Below, one piece after another: positions 1-5,374 of a stretch of DNA of 12,651 nucleotides. The DNA lies in contig CALBKP010000088.1 in assembly GCA_937895825.1 (NCBI GenBank), positions 1-12,651 of the forward strand. The letters run 5' to 3'. This DNA is from an uncultured Alistipes sp. (GTDB taxonomy: Bacteria > Bacteroidota > Bacteroidia > Bacteroidales > Rikenellaceae). Made by a program: the position numbers and the translations under genes. Position 1 is the stretch's first letter; the number at the start of each line of letters is the position of its first letter. The notes beneath the pieces are model-generated. The model saw nothing but the letters and a program-made list of their open reading frames with translations, did no database searches and was not told the origin of the DNA.

Positions 1-2
1 TA

Positions 3-452
3 TCCGGAAATAAGGACTTGCTCGATAGACGATTGGTGGCATTCTTCGCTTCGCGTAATTCGCCACCCGAGGCTCTTGGTCTTGCTACGCGCTGGGCAAG
101 AGAGATTGCAACGACTGATAAAATCGTTATCAGCGGTTTTCACTCGCCCATAGAGCGCACCGTATTGGATATCCTGCTTATGGAGGGGTGCTCTGTGGTG
201 GTGACATTGGGTCGTGCGCTTTATCGGAGGATACCAGCGCATCTACAAGTTGCATACACGAAGAATAGACTACTCTTCATATCGTTTAGGGACAACGTAC
301 GCCCATCGCTCTCCAACTCGCAGCTACGTAACTGGGCGACCGCCGACCTCGCCCAAGAGATAATCTTTGCCCCCTTCGACCCGAGTAGCCCGTTATCAAC
401 GCTCCACTTCACCATGGCTCGCGGAGCCAAGTCATGCCATATATTGGGCTAA
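3..452 (+). CDS. DprA/Smf-like Rossmann-fold protein (SLOG type), 3' part only
   Basis: The frame is open from the left edge (first whole codon at 3) to the TAA at 450-452, so about 149 C-terminal residues are visible and the true start lies outside the window. A TTG at 18 could be read as a start, but similarity appears to continue upstream of it (GNKDLLDRRLVAFFASR). Family-like segments, in order, are a beta strand with VAFFASRN, the ISGFHSPIER turn resembling the G-[SG]-H nucleotide-binding loop of the DprA/SLOG fold, the VVVTLGRALYRRIP segment, RLLFISF, and the late LRNWATADLAQEIIFAPF segment, which corresponds to the RN...A..A position in DprA. DprA loads RecA on incoming single-stranded DNA, but this protein is shorter and divergent and has no visible C-terminal winged helix, so a DNA-processing role is only an inference. 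Fold-level confidence is moderate; function is unknown. Confidence 0.55.
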   Translation, partial: SGNKDLLDRRLVAFFASRNSPPEALGLATRWAREIATTDKIVISGFHSPIERTVLDILLMEGCSVVVTLGRALYRRIPAHLQVAYTKNRLLFISFRDNVRPSLSNSQLRNWATADLAQEIIFAPFDPSSPLSTLHFTMARGAKSCHILG

Positions 453-472
453 CGGGCTATTTACTACCTTTG
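444..472 (+). promoter_or_regulatory. Bacteroidetes-type promoter for the candidate small RNA
   Basis: The -7 element TACCTTTG is at 465-472 and a -33-like TTG (in TATTG) at 444-446, with an 18-bp spacer. The same TATTG/TACCTTTG pairing occurs ahead of nadK in this window. It overlaps the last codons of the preceding DprA-like gene and has no protein-coding gene downstream on this strand before the terminator at 527-559. Confidence 0.45.
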
Positions 473-475
473 GGG

Positions 476-559
476 TCTAAAGGAGACTGTTTTTCAGGTG
501 TAAGTTTAGACGTAAAAAAGTTAAAACCCCTCTACAAGTGTTTGTAGAAGGGATTTTTT
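476..559 (+). ncRNA. Candidate small RNA of about 84 nt
   Basis: This is inferred from three linked signals. A promoter (-7 box ending at 472) predicts initiation near 475-476. The transcript would begin with a hairpin closed by the perfect 7-bp pair GTCTAAA (475-481) and TTTAGAC (505-511), with a short inner CTG/CAG pairing around a U5 loop. An A-rich single-stranded linker (513-526) follows, then an intrinsic terminator with a T6 tract (527-559). No convincing reading frame lies inside. The layout of 5' stem-loop, A-rich linker and terminator is typical of bacterial trans-acting small RNAs, but I do not recognise a named family. Alternatively, the hairpin and terminator could simply end transcripts of the upstream gene, and the -7 box could be chance. 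Confidence 0.4.
527..559. terminator. Bidirectional intrinsic terminator between sRNA candidate and tRNA-Cys
   Basis: The stem is CCCCTCTACAA (527-537) with TTGTAGAAGGG (542-552), with one mismatch and a GTGT loop. On the + strand it is followed by A and six T (554-559). On the - strand the stem is followed by TTTTAAC then a T6 run (complement of 514-526), so it also ends the tRNA-Cys transcript, whose 3' end is at 561. Confidence 0.75.
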
Positions 560-560
560 G

Positions 561-631
561 AGGTCTGAAGCGGATTCGAACCGCTGTACGAGGTTTTGCA
601 GACCTCTGCCTAGCCACTCGGCCATCAGACC
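561..631 (-). tRNA. tRNA-Cys (anticodon GCA)
   Basis: Read on the - strand, the acceptor stem GGTCTGA (631-625) pairs with TCAGACC (568-562). The D arm carries GCC/GGC, the anticodon stem GAGGT/ACCTC encloses the loop CTGCAAA with anticodon GCA, and the T arm AGCGG/CCGCT encloses TTCGAAT. The discriminator base is T (U73), as expected for tRNA-Cys. The next genomic bases are CAA rather than CCA, so the CCA end must be added enzymatically; an enzyme of the CCA-adding/poly(A) polymerase family is encoded at 6479-7876. The gene has its own promoter upstream and a terminator one base downstream. Confidence 0.96.
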
Positions 632-662
632 ATAATTGCGACGGGTAGTACCCAATCGGAGT

Positions 663-694
663 GCAAAGGTAAGAATAATTTATTAATATCCAAA
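663..694 (-). promoter_or_regulatory. Promoter of tRNA-Cys
   Basis: On the - strand the -33 TTTG (694-691) is followed, after exactly 19 bp, by the -7 element TACCTTTGC (671-663). This is an excellent match to the Bacteroidetes primary sigma consensus. The predicted start near 660 leaves a leader of about 30 nt before the mature tRNA 5' end at 631. Confidence 0.8.
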
Positions 695-791
695 ATTTTT
701 TGCAAAATTGTGCCAATAAATGATTTTTGCGCCACAAACCTCACCTCCACTTATTACATAAAACGTTGTGCTTCCGCTGCTAAAATAGAGA

Positions 792-823
792 TTTGGATAT
801 TCCATTTTGTTTTTATACCTTTG
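792..823 (+). promoter_or_regulatory. Promoter of the membrane protein gene
   Basis: The -33 TTTG (792-795), a 20-bp spacer and the -7 TACCTTTG (816-823) match the Bacteroidetes promoter pattern. The predicted start near 827 gives a 5' leader of about 64 nt before the ATG at 891. The rest of 738-790 shows nothing I can name. Confidence 0.7.
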
Positions 824-890
824 TTATGTTGTTTTTGTGTGTAACGCACCACGACAGCAATACAACTAACAGAACCTAAAGCTTCAACAG

Positions 891-1580
891 ATGAAACGTA
901 CAGATCTCTACTTCGCCCTCGTTATGCTGGCGATATTCGTCCCCTTCTTCCTCTCGCCTGAGCTATACGCATGGTACAAGACATTCAACGCCGACCACGC
1001 TATGATTATGGCATTCCTCAAGTTTGCCATCCTCTCGACCCTCGGCGAGATGCTCGGCTCGCGCATATCTACGGGCAAGTACACCAGTCCAACGTTTGGC
1101 GTATTACCACGCATGGTCGTATGGGGTGTACTCGGTATGGCAATATCAATGGCGATGACAGTCTTCTCGAACGGCATCCCAGCATTTATTACCGCCATGG
1201 GTGGCGCGTCGCTCGTTGCCGACTTCGCGGCAGATGGCATCACGTGGGGTAAGTTCGTCGTAGCACTCGCCATCTCGGTCATGATGAACACCTTCTTCGC
1301 TCCCGTCTTTATGACCTTCCACAAGATTACGGATGCACACATCGCCGAGTGCGGCGGCTCGCTCAAGGCCATCATCACGCCGATACCTATGCAGCGACTC
1401 ATCAAGAACATAAACTGGGATGTGCAGTGGGGCTTCATCTTTAAGAAGACCATTCCCCTCTTCTGGTATCCGGCACATACCATTACCTTTATGCTCCCTG
1501 GCGAGCTCCGCGTACTCTTCGCAGCACTCTTGGGCGTTGCCCTCGGCGTGATTCTCGCCATCGGTCTCAAGAAGAAATAG
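891..1580 (+). CDS. Multi-pass inner-membrane protein, Mpv17/PMP22-like (tentative)
   Basis: The protein has 229 residues and is strongly hydrophobic. Likely membrane helices lie near residues 6-28, 38-55, 70-95, 118-142, 185-203 and 206-226, with a basic C-terminal tail ending KKK, suggesting a cytoplasmic C-terminus. Notable segments are FLKFAILSTLGEMLGSR, VVWGVLGMAISM, MMNTFFAPVFMTFHKITD and the C-terminal FKKTIPLFWYPAHTITFMLP followed by a conserved-looking small-residue helix. From memory this pattern resembles bacterial proteins annotated as Mpv17/PMP22 family, whose biochemical role in bacteria is not known to me; eukaryotic Mpv17 is an organelle membrane protein with a proposed channel role. 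The ATG at 891 is supported by the promoter and leader and by MKRTD preceding the first helix. It is monocistronic: the next gene has its own promoter, and no clear terminator is visible after the TAG. The membrane call is firm; the family name is tentative. Confidence 0.6.
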   Translation: MKRTDLYFALVMLAIFVPFFLSPELYAWYKTFNADHAMIMAFLKFAILSTLGEMLGSRISTGKYTSPTFGVLPRMVVWGVLGMAISMAMTVFSNGIPAFITAMGGASLVADFAADGITWGKFVVALAISVMMNTFFAPVFMTFHKITDAHIAECGGSLKAIITPIPMQRLIKNINWDVQWGFIFKKTIPLFWYPAHTITFMLPGELRVLFAALLGVALGVILAIGLKKK

Positions 1581-1643
1581 CCTGATAACCAGCATATATA
1601 ACCCGCGCTTATAGCTGCATAAGAAATCATTAAGGAAAATCTA

Positions 1644-1673
1644 TTGCAGAATAAAAAAATGCCCTTATATTTG
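1644..1673 (+). promoter_or_regulatory. Promoter and A-rich leader of the rubrerythrin gene
   Basis: The -33-like TTG (1644-1646), a 19-bp spacer and the -7 TATATTTG (1666-1673) predict initiation near 1677. The leader of about 65 nt up to the ATG at 1742 is almost entirely A and T with many A runs and lacks a Shine-Dalgarno sequence. This is typical of highly translated Bacteroidetes genes. No operator repeat for a peroxide regulator is evident. Confidence 0.65.
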
Positions 1674-1741
1674 CAACCGGAAACAGAAATAAAACCAATA
1701 AAAATAAAAACAAATATTAACCTATAAAAACTATTAAGATT

Positions 1742-2296
1742 ATGGCAAAGAAGTTCATTTGTTCAGTATGCGGATATATTCACGAGGGTAACGAGGCACC
1801 AGATCAGTGTCCACTTTGCAAGGTAGGCAAGGAGAAGTTCAACGAGATGCAGGAGGAGAACGCTGCTCTTGAGTTTGTTACAGAGCACAAGATCGGTGAC
1901 GGCAAGGTTGACCACCCCGAGATTCTTGAGGGCTTGAACAACCACTTCATGGGTGAGTGTACCGAGGTAGGTATGTACCTTGCAATGAGCCGCCAGGCAG
2001 ACCGTGAGGGTTATCCCGAGATTGCTGAGGCTTTCAAGCGCTACGCTTTCGAGGAGGCAGAGCACGCATCTAAGTTCGCCGAGTTGTTGGGCGACTGCGT
2101 ATGGGATACAAAGACCAACCTCGAGAAGCGTATGAACGCAGAGAGTGGTGCTTGTGCCGACAAGATGCGCATCGCCGCACTTGCTAAGCAGAACAACTAC
2201 GACGCTATCCATGACACTGTTCACGAGATGGCTAAGGATGAGGCTCGCCACGGTAAGGGCTTTGAGGGTCTCTACAACCGCTACTTCAAGAAGTAA
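1742..2296 (+). CDS. Reverse-type rubrerythrin (rubredoxin domain N-terminal)
   Basis: The protein has 184 residues. Residues 5-30 form a rubredoxin-like iron site with C7-x2-C10-G and C23-P-x-C26. Residues about 60-184 form a ferritin-like four-helix bundle with carboxylate and histidine diiron ligands: E72/E75 in GECTE, E105 and H108 in EEAEH, and E167 and H170 in DEARH. The domain order is the reverse of classical rubrerythrin, as in the reverse rubrerythrins of clostridia, which act as NAD(P)H-linked peroxide and oxygen reductases with electrons arriving through a reductase partner. It should be cytoplasmic and protect an anaerobe from hydrogen peroxide. No reductase gene is adjacent, so the electron donor must be elsewhere. 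Codon use is strongly biased (lysine almost always AAG, glutamate almost always GAG), suggesting high expression. It is transcribed alone, with its own promoter and terminator. Confidence 0.93.
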   Translation: MAKKFICSVCGYIHEGNEAPDQCPLCKVGKEKFNEMQEENAALEFVTEHKIGDGKVDHPEILEGLNNHFMGECTEVGMYLAMSRQADREGYPEIAEAFKRYAFEEAEHASKFAELLGDCVWDTKTNLEKRMNAESGACADKMRIAALAKQNNYDAIHDTVHEMAKDEARHGKGFEGLYNRYFKK

Positions 2297-2317
2297 ACGA
2301 ACAACACAACGATAATG

Positions 2318-2347
2318 GGTGTCGAGCTTGCAGCTCGGCACCTTTTT
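2318..2347 (+). terminator. Intrinsic terminator of the rubrerythrin gene
   Basis: GGTGTCGAGCT (2318-2328) pairs with AGCTCGGCACC (2332-2342) with one G-U pair and a TGC loop, followed by five T (2343-2347). It lies 21 bases after the TAA of the rubrerythrin gene. Confidence 0.85.
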
Positions 2348-2403
2348 ATATGTACCTCCACCTCCTTGCCGAAATGCCCCTTGAGCACAAAAAAAGGGTG
2401 TTT

Positions 2404-2437
2404 TTTGAAAAATTCTTAAAAATTTTACGTACCTTTG
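2404..2437 (+). promoter_or_regulatory. Promoter of the NagB-like/PIG-L fusion gene
   Basis: The -7 TACCTTTG (2430-2437) is a perfect core match. The best -33 TTTG (2404-2407) lies 22 bp upstream, slightly longer than the usual 19-21. Predicted initiation near 2441 gives a leader of about 53 nt before the ATG at 2494. The -7 element overlaps the left arm of the inverted repeat at 2433-2474. Confidence 0.6.
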
Positions 2438-2474
2438 ACCGTTGCTTTCGCAACATAACGGATAAGGGTCAAAG
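2433..2474. repeat. Nested inverted repeat over the fusion-gene promoter and leader
   Basis: The outer arms CTTTGACC (2433-2440) and GGTCAAAG (2467-2474) are perfectly complementary over 8 bp. Inside them, GTTGC (2441-2445) and GCAAC (2450-2454) form a second perfect pair around a TTTC loop. The left outer arm includes half of the -7 element. This could be an operator for a dimeric regulator or, if transcription starts further upstream, a leader hairpin. The inner hairpin would sit at the very 5' end of the mRNA. Confidence 0.5.
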
Positions 2475-2493
2475 ATTATAAACGATATAAATT

Positions 2494-4431
2494 ATGACAA
2501 GCAAGTATCAACTTCCTAAGGATGGCGGACTTATCAAGGAGTCTGCGCCAAAAGATATCGTTCATCGCTACGAGCGTATGCCCGCACGCGTATTCGATAG
2601 TGAGTATAACGGCGTGATGTATGTTGCCGACATCATCTGCAGCCTGGTACGTAACCACTCGGACAAAGGTATCAACGAGGAGCTACCCCCATTTGTACTT
2701 GGCCTCACCACGGGTCGCACACCTCTCGGACTATACCGCGAGTTGGTGCGTAGACACAAGGAGGGAGAGATATCGTTCAAGAACGTAGCAGTATATTCGC
2801 TCGACGAGTTCTACCCCATACGTAGCACCGAGCAGCAGAGCCGCAACTATCGTATCCACGACGAGTTCCTCAAGCACATCGACATCGAGCCTGAGAATGT
2901 ACACATCCCCGATGGTACAATACCCGCTAAGGATGTATCAGAGTACTGCGCCAACTACGACAAGGCCATCGGCAAGATTGATCTTATGATCATCGGCTTT
3001 GGCGAGCAGGGACAGATCGGTTGCAACGAGCCTGGCTCGTATGCTAAGTCGCACACACGCCTCGTGGAGCTCACACACAACACACGTAAGGCACAGTCAA
3101 GCCAGTTCTTTGGCCTCGAGAACACGCCCAAGATGGCTATAACCATGGGTATTGGTACCATCATGCGTGCCGAGCGCATAATCCTCATGGCATGGGGCGA
3201 GGATAAGGCCTCGGCCGTACACCAGATTGTCGAGGGCGACATCACCGACCGTGTGCCTGCCAGCCACCTTCAGGAGCACCCCAATATCGAGCTTGTCATC
3301 GACGAGAATGCTGCCGAGCAGCTCACACGCGAGCAGACACCATGGCTCGTAGGCCCTTGCGACTGGACTCCCAAGTTCGTGCGTAAGGCCGTTGTATGGC
3401 TATGCAGCATTGTAAAGAAGCCTATCCTTAAGCTCACATACAAGGACTACATTGAGAACTCTCTCGGCGAGCTCTTGGAGAAATGCGGCACATACGACAA
3501 GATCAACATCCGCGTATTCAACGACCTCCAGCACACCATCACTGGCTGGCCAGGAGGTAAGCCTAACGCTGACGACTCTACACGTCCAGCGCCATCGTTA
3601 CCCTATCCCAAGCGTGCGCTCATCTTCTCTCCACACCCCGACGACGACGTGATATCAATGGGTGGCACGTTCATCCGTCTCGTGGAGCAGAACCACGACG
3701 TACACGTAGCATACCAAACATCGGGTAACGTTGCCGTACACGACGACGTGGTGCTTCAGAACGTAGACACTGCACGCGAGCTGGGCTTGGGTGCCGACTA
3801 CGAGGATGTATGCCGCCTTATCCACTCTAAGCGTCGCGGCAAGCCCGAGCCACGCAAGCTCCTTGACATCAAGGGTGCAATACGTCGTGCCGAGGCACGT
3901 GCTGCCGTGCGCTCATTCGGTCTCAACCCCGACACCAACGCACACTTCCTCAACCTACCATTCTACGAGACTGGTGGCATCAAGAAGGGGGCCCTCTCAG
4001 AGAAGGACATAGACATCATCGTAAAGCTCCTACGCGAGATTCGTCCACACCAGATATACGCCGCAGGCGACCTCGCCGACCCACATGGCACACACCGTAC
4101 CTGCATGGAGGCGATACTTGAGGCATTGGAGGTGACACAGGATGACGACTGGCGCAAGGATTGCCACCTATGGCTCTACCGCGGAGCATGGATGGAGTGG
4201 AACCTCGGCCTCGTAGATATGGCTGTGCCCCTCTCACCCGACGAGATGATCAAAAAGCGTCACGCCATATACCGCCACCTATCGCAGAAGGACATCGTTC
4301 CCTTCCCAGGTAGCGACACACGCGAGTTCTGGCAGCGTGCCGAGGAGCGCACACAGAACACCGCTAAGCTATACGATGCACTCGGCATGGCTGAATACCA
4401 AGCCATCGAAGTCTTCGTCAAAATGTTTTAG
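2494..4431 (+). CDS. NagB-like domain fused to PIG-L/LmbE deacetylase
   Basis: The protein has 645 residues and two domains. Residues about 55-290 resemble glucosamine-6-phosphate deaminase: LGLTTGRTPLGLYREL, YSLDEF with D104 at the E. coli D72 position, and IGCNEPGS with E179 at the E148 position. However, the stretch corresponding to GNDGH reads GEQGQ, so the catalytic D141 and H143 positions are Q172 and Q174. The phosphate-binding R172 position is Q204, and the allosteric K160 position is V191. Residues about 375-600 form a PIG-L fold: SPHPDDD (379-385) gives the zinc-binding H381 and D384, and DPHGTHR (529-535) gives the HxxH site H531/H534. PIG-L enzymes remove acetyl groups from N-acetylglucosamine compounds. 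I infer a deacetylase with a sugar-phosphate-sensing or altered N-terminal domain. No signal peptide is seen, so it is probably cytoplasmic. A canonical nagB follows after 106 nt with no obvious promoter, which suggests co-transcription. Confidence 0.88.
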   Translation: MTSKYQLPKDGGLIKESAPKDIVHRYERMPARVFDSEYNGVMYVADIICSLVRNHSDKGINEELPPFVLGLTTGRTPLGLYRELVRRHKEGEISFKNVAVYSLDEFYPIRSTEQQSRNYRIHDEFLKHIDIEPENVHIPDGTIPAKDVSEYCANYDKAIGKIDLMIIGFGEQGQIGCNEPGSYAKSHTRLVELTHNTRKAQSSQFFGLENTPKMAITMGIGTIMRAERIILMAWGEDKASAVHQIVEGDITDRVPASHLQEHPNIELVIDENAAEQLTREQTPWLVGPCDWTPKFVRKAVVWLCSIVKKPILKLTYKDYIENSLGELLEKCGTYDKINIRVFNDLQHTITGWPGGKPNADDSTRPAPSLPYPKRALIFSPHPDDDVISMGGTFIRLVEQNHDVHVAYQTSGNVAVHDDVVLQNVDTARELGLGADYEDVCRLIHSKRRGKPEPRKLLDIKGAIRRAEARAAVRSFGLNPDTNAHFLNLPFYETGGIKKGALSEKDIDIIVKLLREIRPHQIYAAGDLADPHGTHRTCMEAILEALEVTQDDDWRKDCHLWLYRGAWMEWNLGLVDMAVPLSPDEMIKKRHAIYRHLSQKDIVPFPGSDTREFWQRAEERTQNTAKLYDALGMAEYQAIEVFVKMF

Positions 4432-4537
4432 ACGACAGGGAGGTATGCTTATACCTTAATGGCAATGTACTTCCCGAAGGGCTCACACCCCCAAAATAAC
4501 AATATTTATAGTTTATAAAAGAGTAAAATAATAAAAT

Positions 4538-5320
4538 ATGAGAGTTATCATCAAGGATACCACCCCCGAGGTGGCACAATGGGCAGCGCGTTACATCGTC
4601 GATGCCATCAACGCAAAGGCTAAAAAGACAGATGCCCCCTTTGTCCTTGGCCTTCCTACGGGCTCAACACCCCTGGAGACATACAAGGAGCTTATCCGCC
4701 TACACAAGGCGGGCGAAGTATCATTCCGTAACGTCGTGACATTCAACATGGATGAGTACATCGGCTTGGCGGAAGATCACCCCGAGAGTTACCACTCGTT
4801 CATGTGGACAAACTTCTTCTCGCACATCGACATTGAGCGCGAAAACGTACACATCCTCAACGGCAATGCCACAGACCTCGAGGCTGAGTGCGAGGCTTAT
4901 GAGGCTGCCATCGTCAAGGCAGGAGGCATCGACCTCTTCATGGGCGGCGTAGGCGAGGATGGCCACATAGCCTTCAACGAGCCATTCTCATCGCTCCAGT
5001 CACGCACACGCATCAAGACACTCACACCCGACACTATCGCCGTGAACTCGCGCTTCTTTGGTGGTGACATCTCGCAGGTACCTACACAGGCTCTCACCGT
5101 AGGTGTTGCAACAATCCTTAGCGCACACACCGTGCTTATCCTTGCCACTGGCGCAAAGAAGGCACGCGCACTACGTCACGCCATCGAGGGTGGCTACAAC
5201 CACCAGTGGACACTCTCTGCACTCCAGACACACCCCCACGGCATCATCGTATGCGATGACCGTGCTGCCGAGGAGCTACGTGTATCGACATATCGCTATT
5301 TCAAGGCTCTTGAGGCATAA
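4538..5320 (+). CDS. nagB: Glucosamine-6-phosphate deaminase
   Basis: The protein has 260 residues and follows E. coli NagB residue for residue in numbering. It keeps LPTGSTP (phosphate loop), D72 in FNMDEY, D141 and H143 in GEDGHIAFNEP, E148, R172 in NSRFF and K208. It converts glucosamine-6-phosphate to fructose-6-phosphate and ammonia in the cytoplasm, linking amino-sugar catabolism to glycolysis. Residues of the N-acetylglucosamine-6-phosphate allosteric site of the E. coli enzyme are also present (S151, R158, K160, Y254), so allosteric activation is plausible. The protein ends six residues earlier than the E. coli enzyme. It lies downstream of the fusion gene with its NagB-like domain. 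The 106-nt gap contains a small hairpin (AGGTAT/ATACCT, 4441-4456) without a T tract and no good TAnnTTTG box, so an operon is likely. A strong terminator follows. Confidence 0.97.
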   Translation: MRVIIKDTTPEVAQWAARYIVDAINAKAKKTDAPFVLGLPTGSTPLETYKELIRLHKAGEVSFRNVVTFNMDEYIGLAEDHPESYHSFMWTNFFSHIDIERENVHILNGNATDLEAECEAYEAAIVKAGGIDLFMGGVGEDGHIAFNEPFSSLQSRTRIKTLTPDTIAVNSRFFGGDISQVPTQALTVGVATILSAHTVLILATGAKKARALRHAIEGGYNHQWTLSALQTHPHGIIVCDDRAAEELRVSTYRYFKALEA

Positions 5321-5336
5321 CCAATATCATATATAG

Positions 5337-5374
5337 AAAAAATTAGGGGCTCTAAATTGAGCCCCTAATTTTTT
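5337..5374. terminator. Symmetric bidirectional terminator between nagB and the phosphoesterase gene
   Basis: The 16-bp perfect stem AAAAAATTAGGGGCTC (5337-5352) and GAGCCCCTAATTTTTT (5359-5374) has a TAAATT loop. Read on either strand it is a GC-rich hairpin followed by a T6 run. It ends nagB 17 nt after its stop and also ends the convergent - strand operon, whose stop codon (5374-5376) overlaps the edge of the T tract. Confidence 0.93.

Noticed and set aside
477..737. Open frame of 86 codons on the - strand through the tRNA-Cys region
   Set aside because: It runs through the tRNA gene, its promoter and the terminator, so it cannot be a real protein gene.
908..1630. Long open frame of 240 codons on the - strand opposite the membrane protein gene
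   Set aside because: It is antisense to a well-supported gene with a promoter, its protein has unnatural composition and no recognisable motif, and no promoter is seen for it.
1763..2341. Open frame of 192 codons on the - strand opposite rubrerythrin
   Set aside because: It is a shadow created by the strong codon bias of the rubrerythrin gene.
4441..4456. Small hairpin AGGTAT-GCTT-ATACCT between the fusion gene and nagB as a terminator
   Set aside because: Only six AT-rich base pairs and no following T tract; at most a processing or pausing site.
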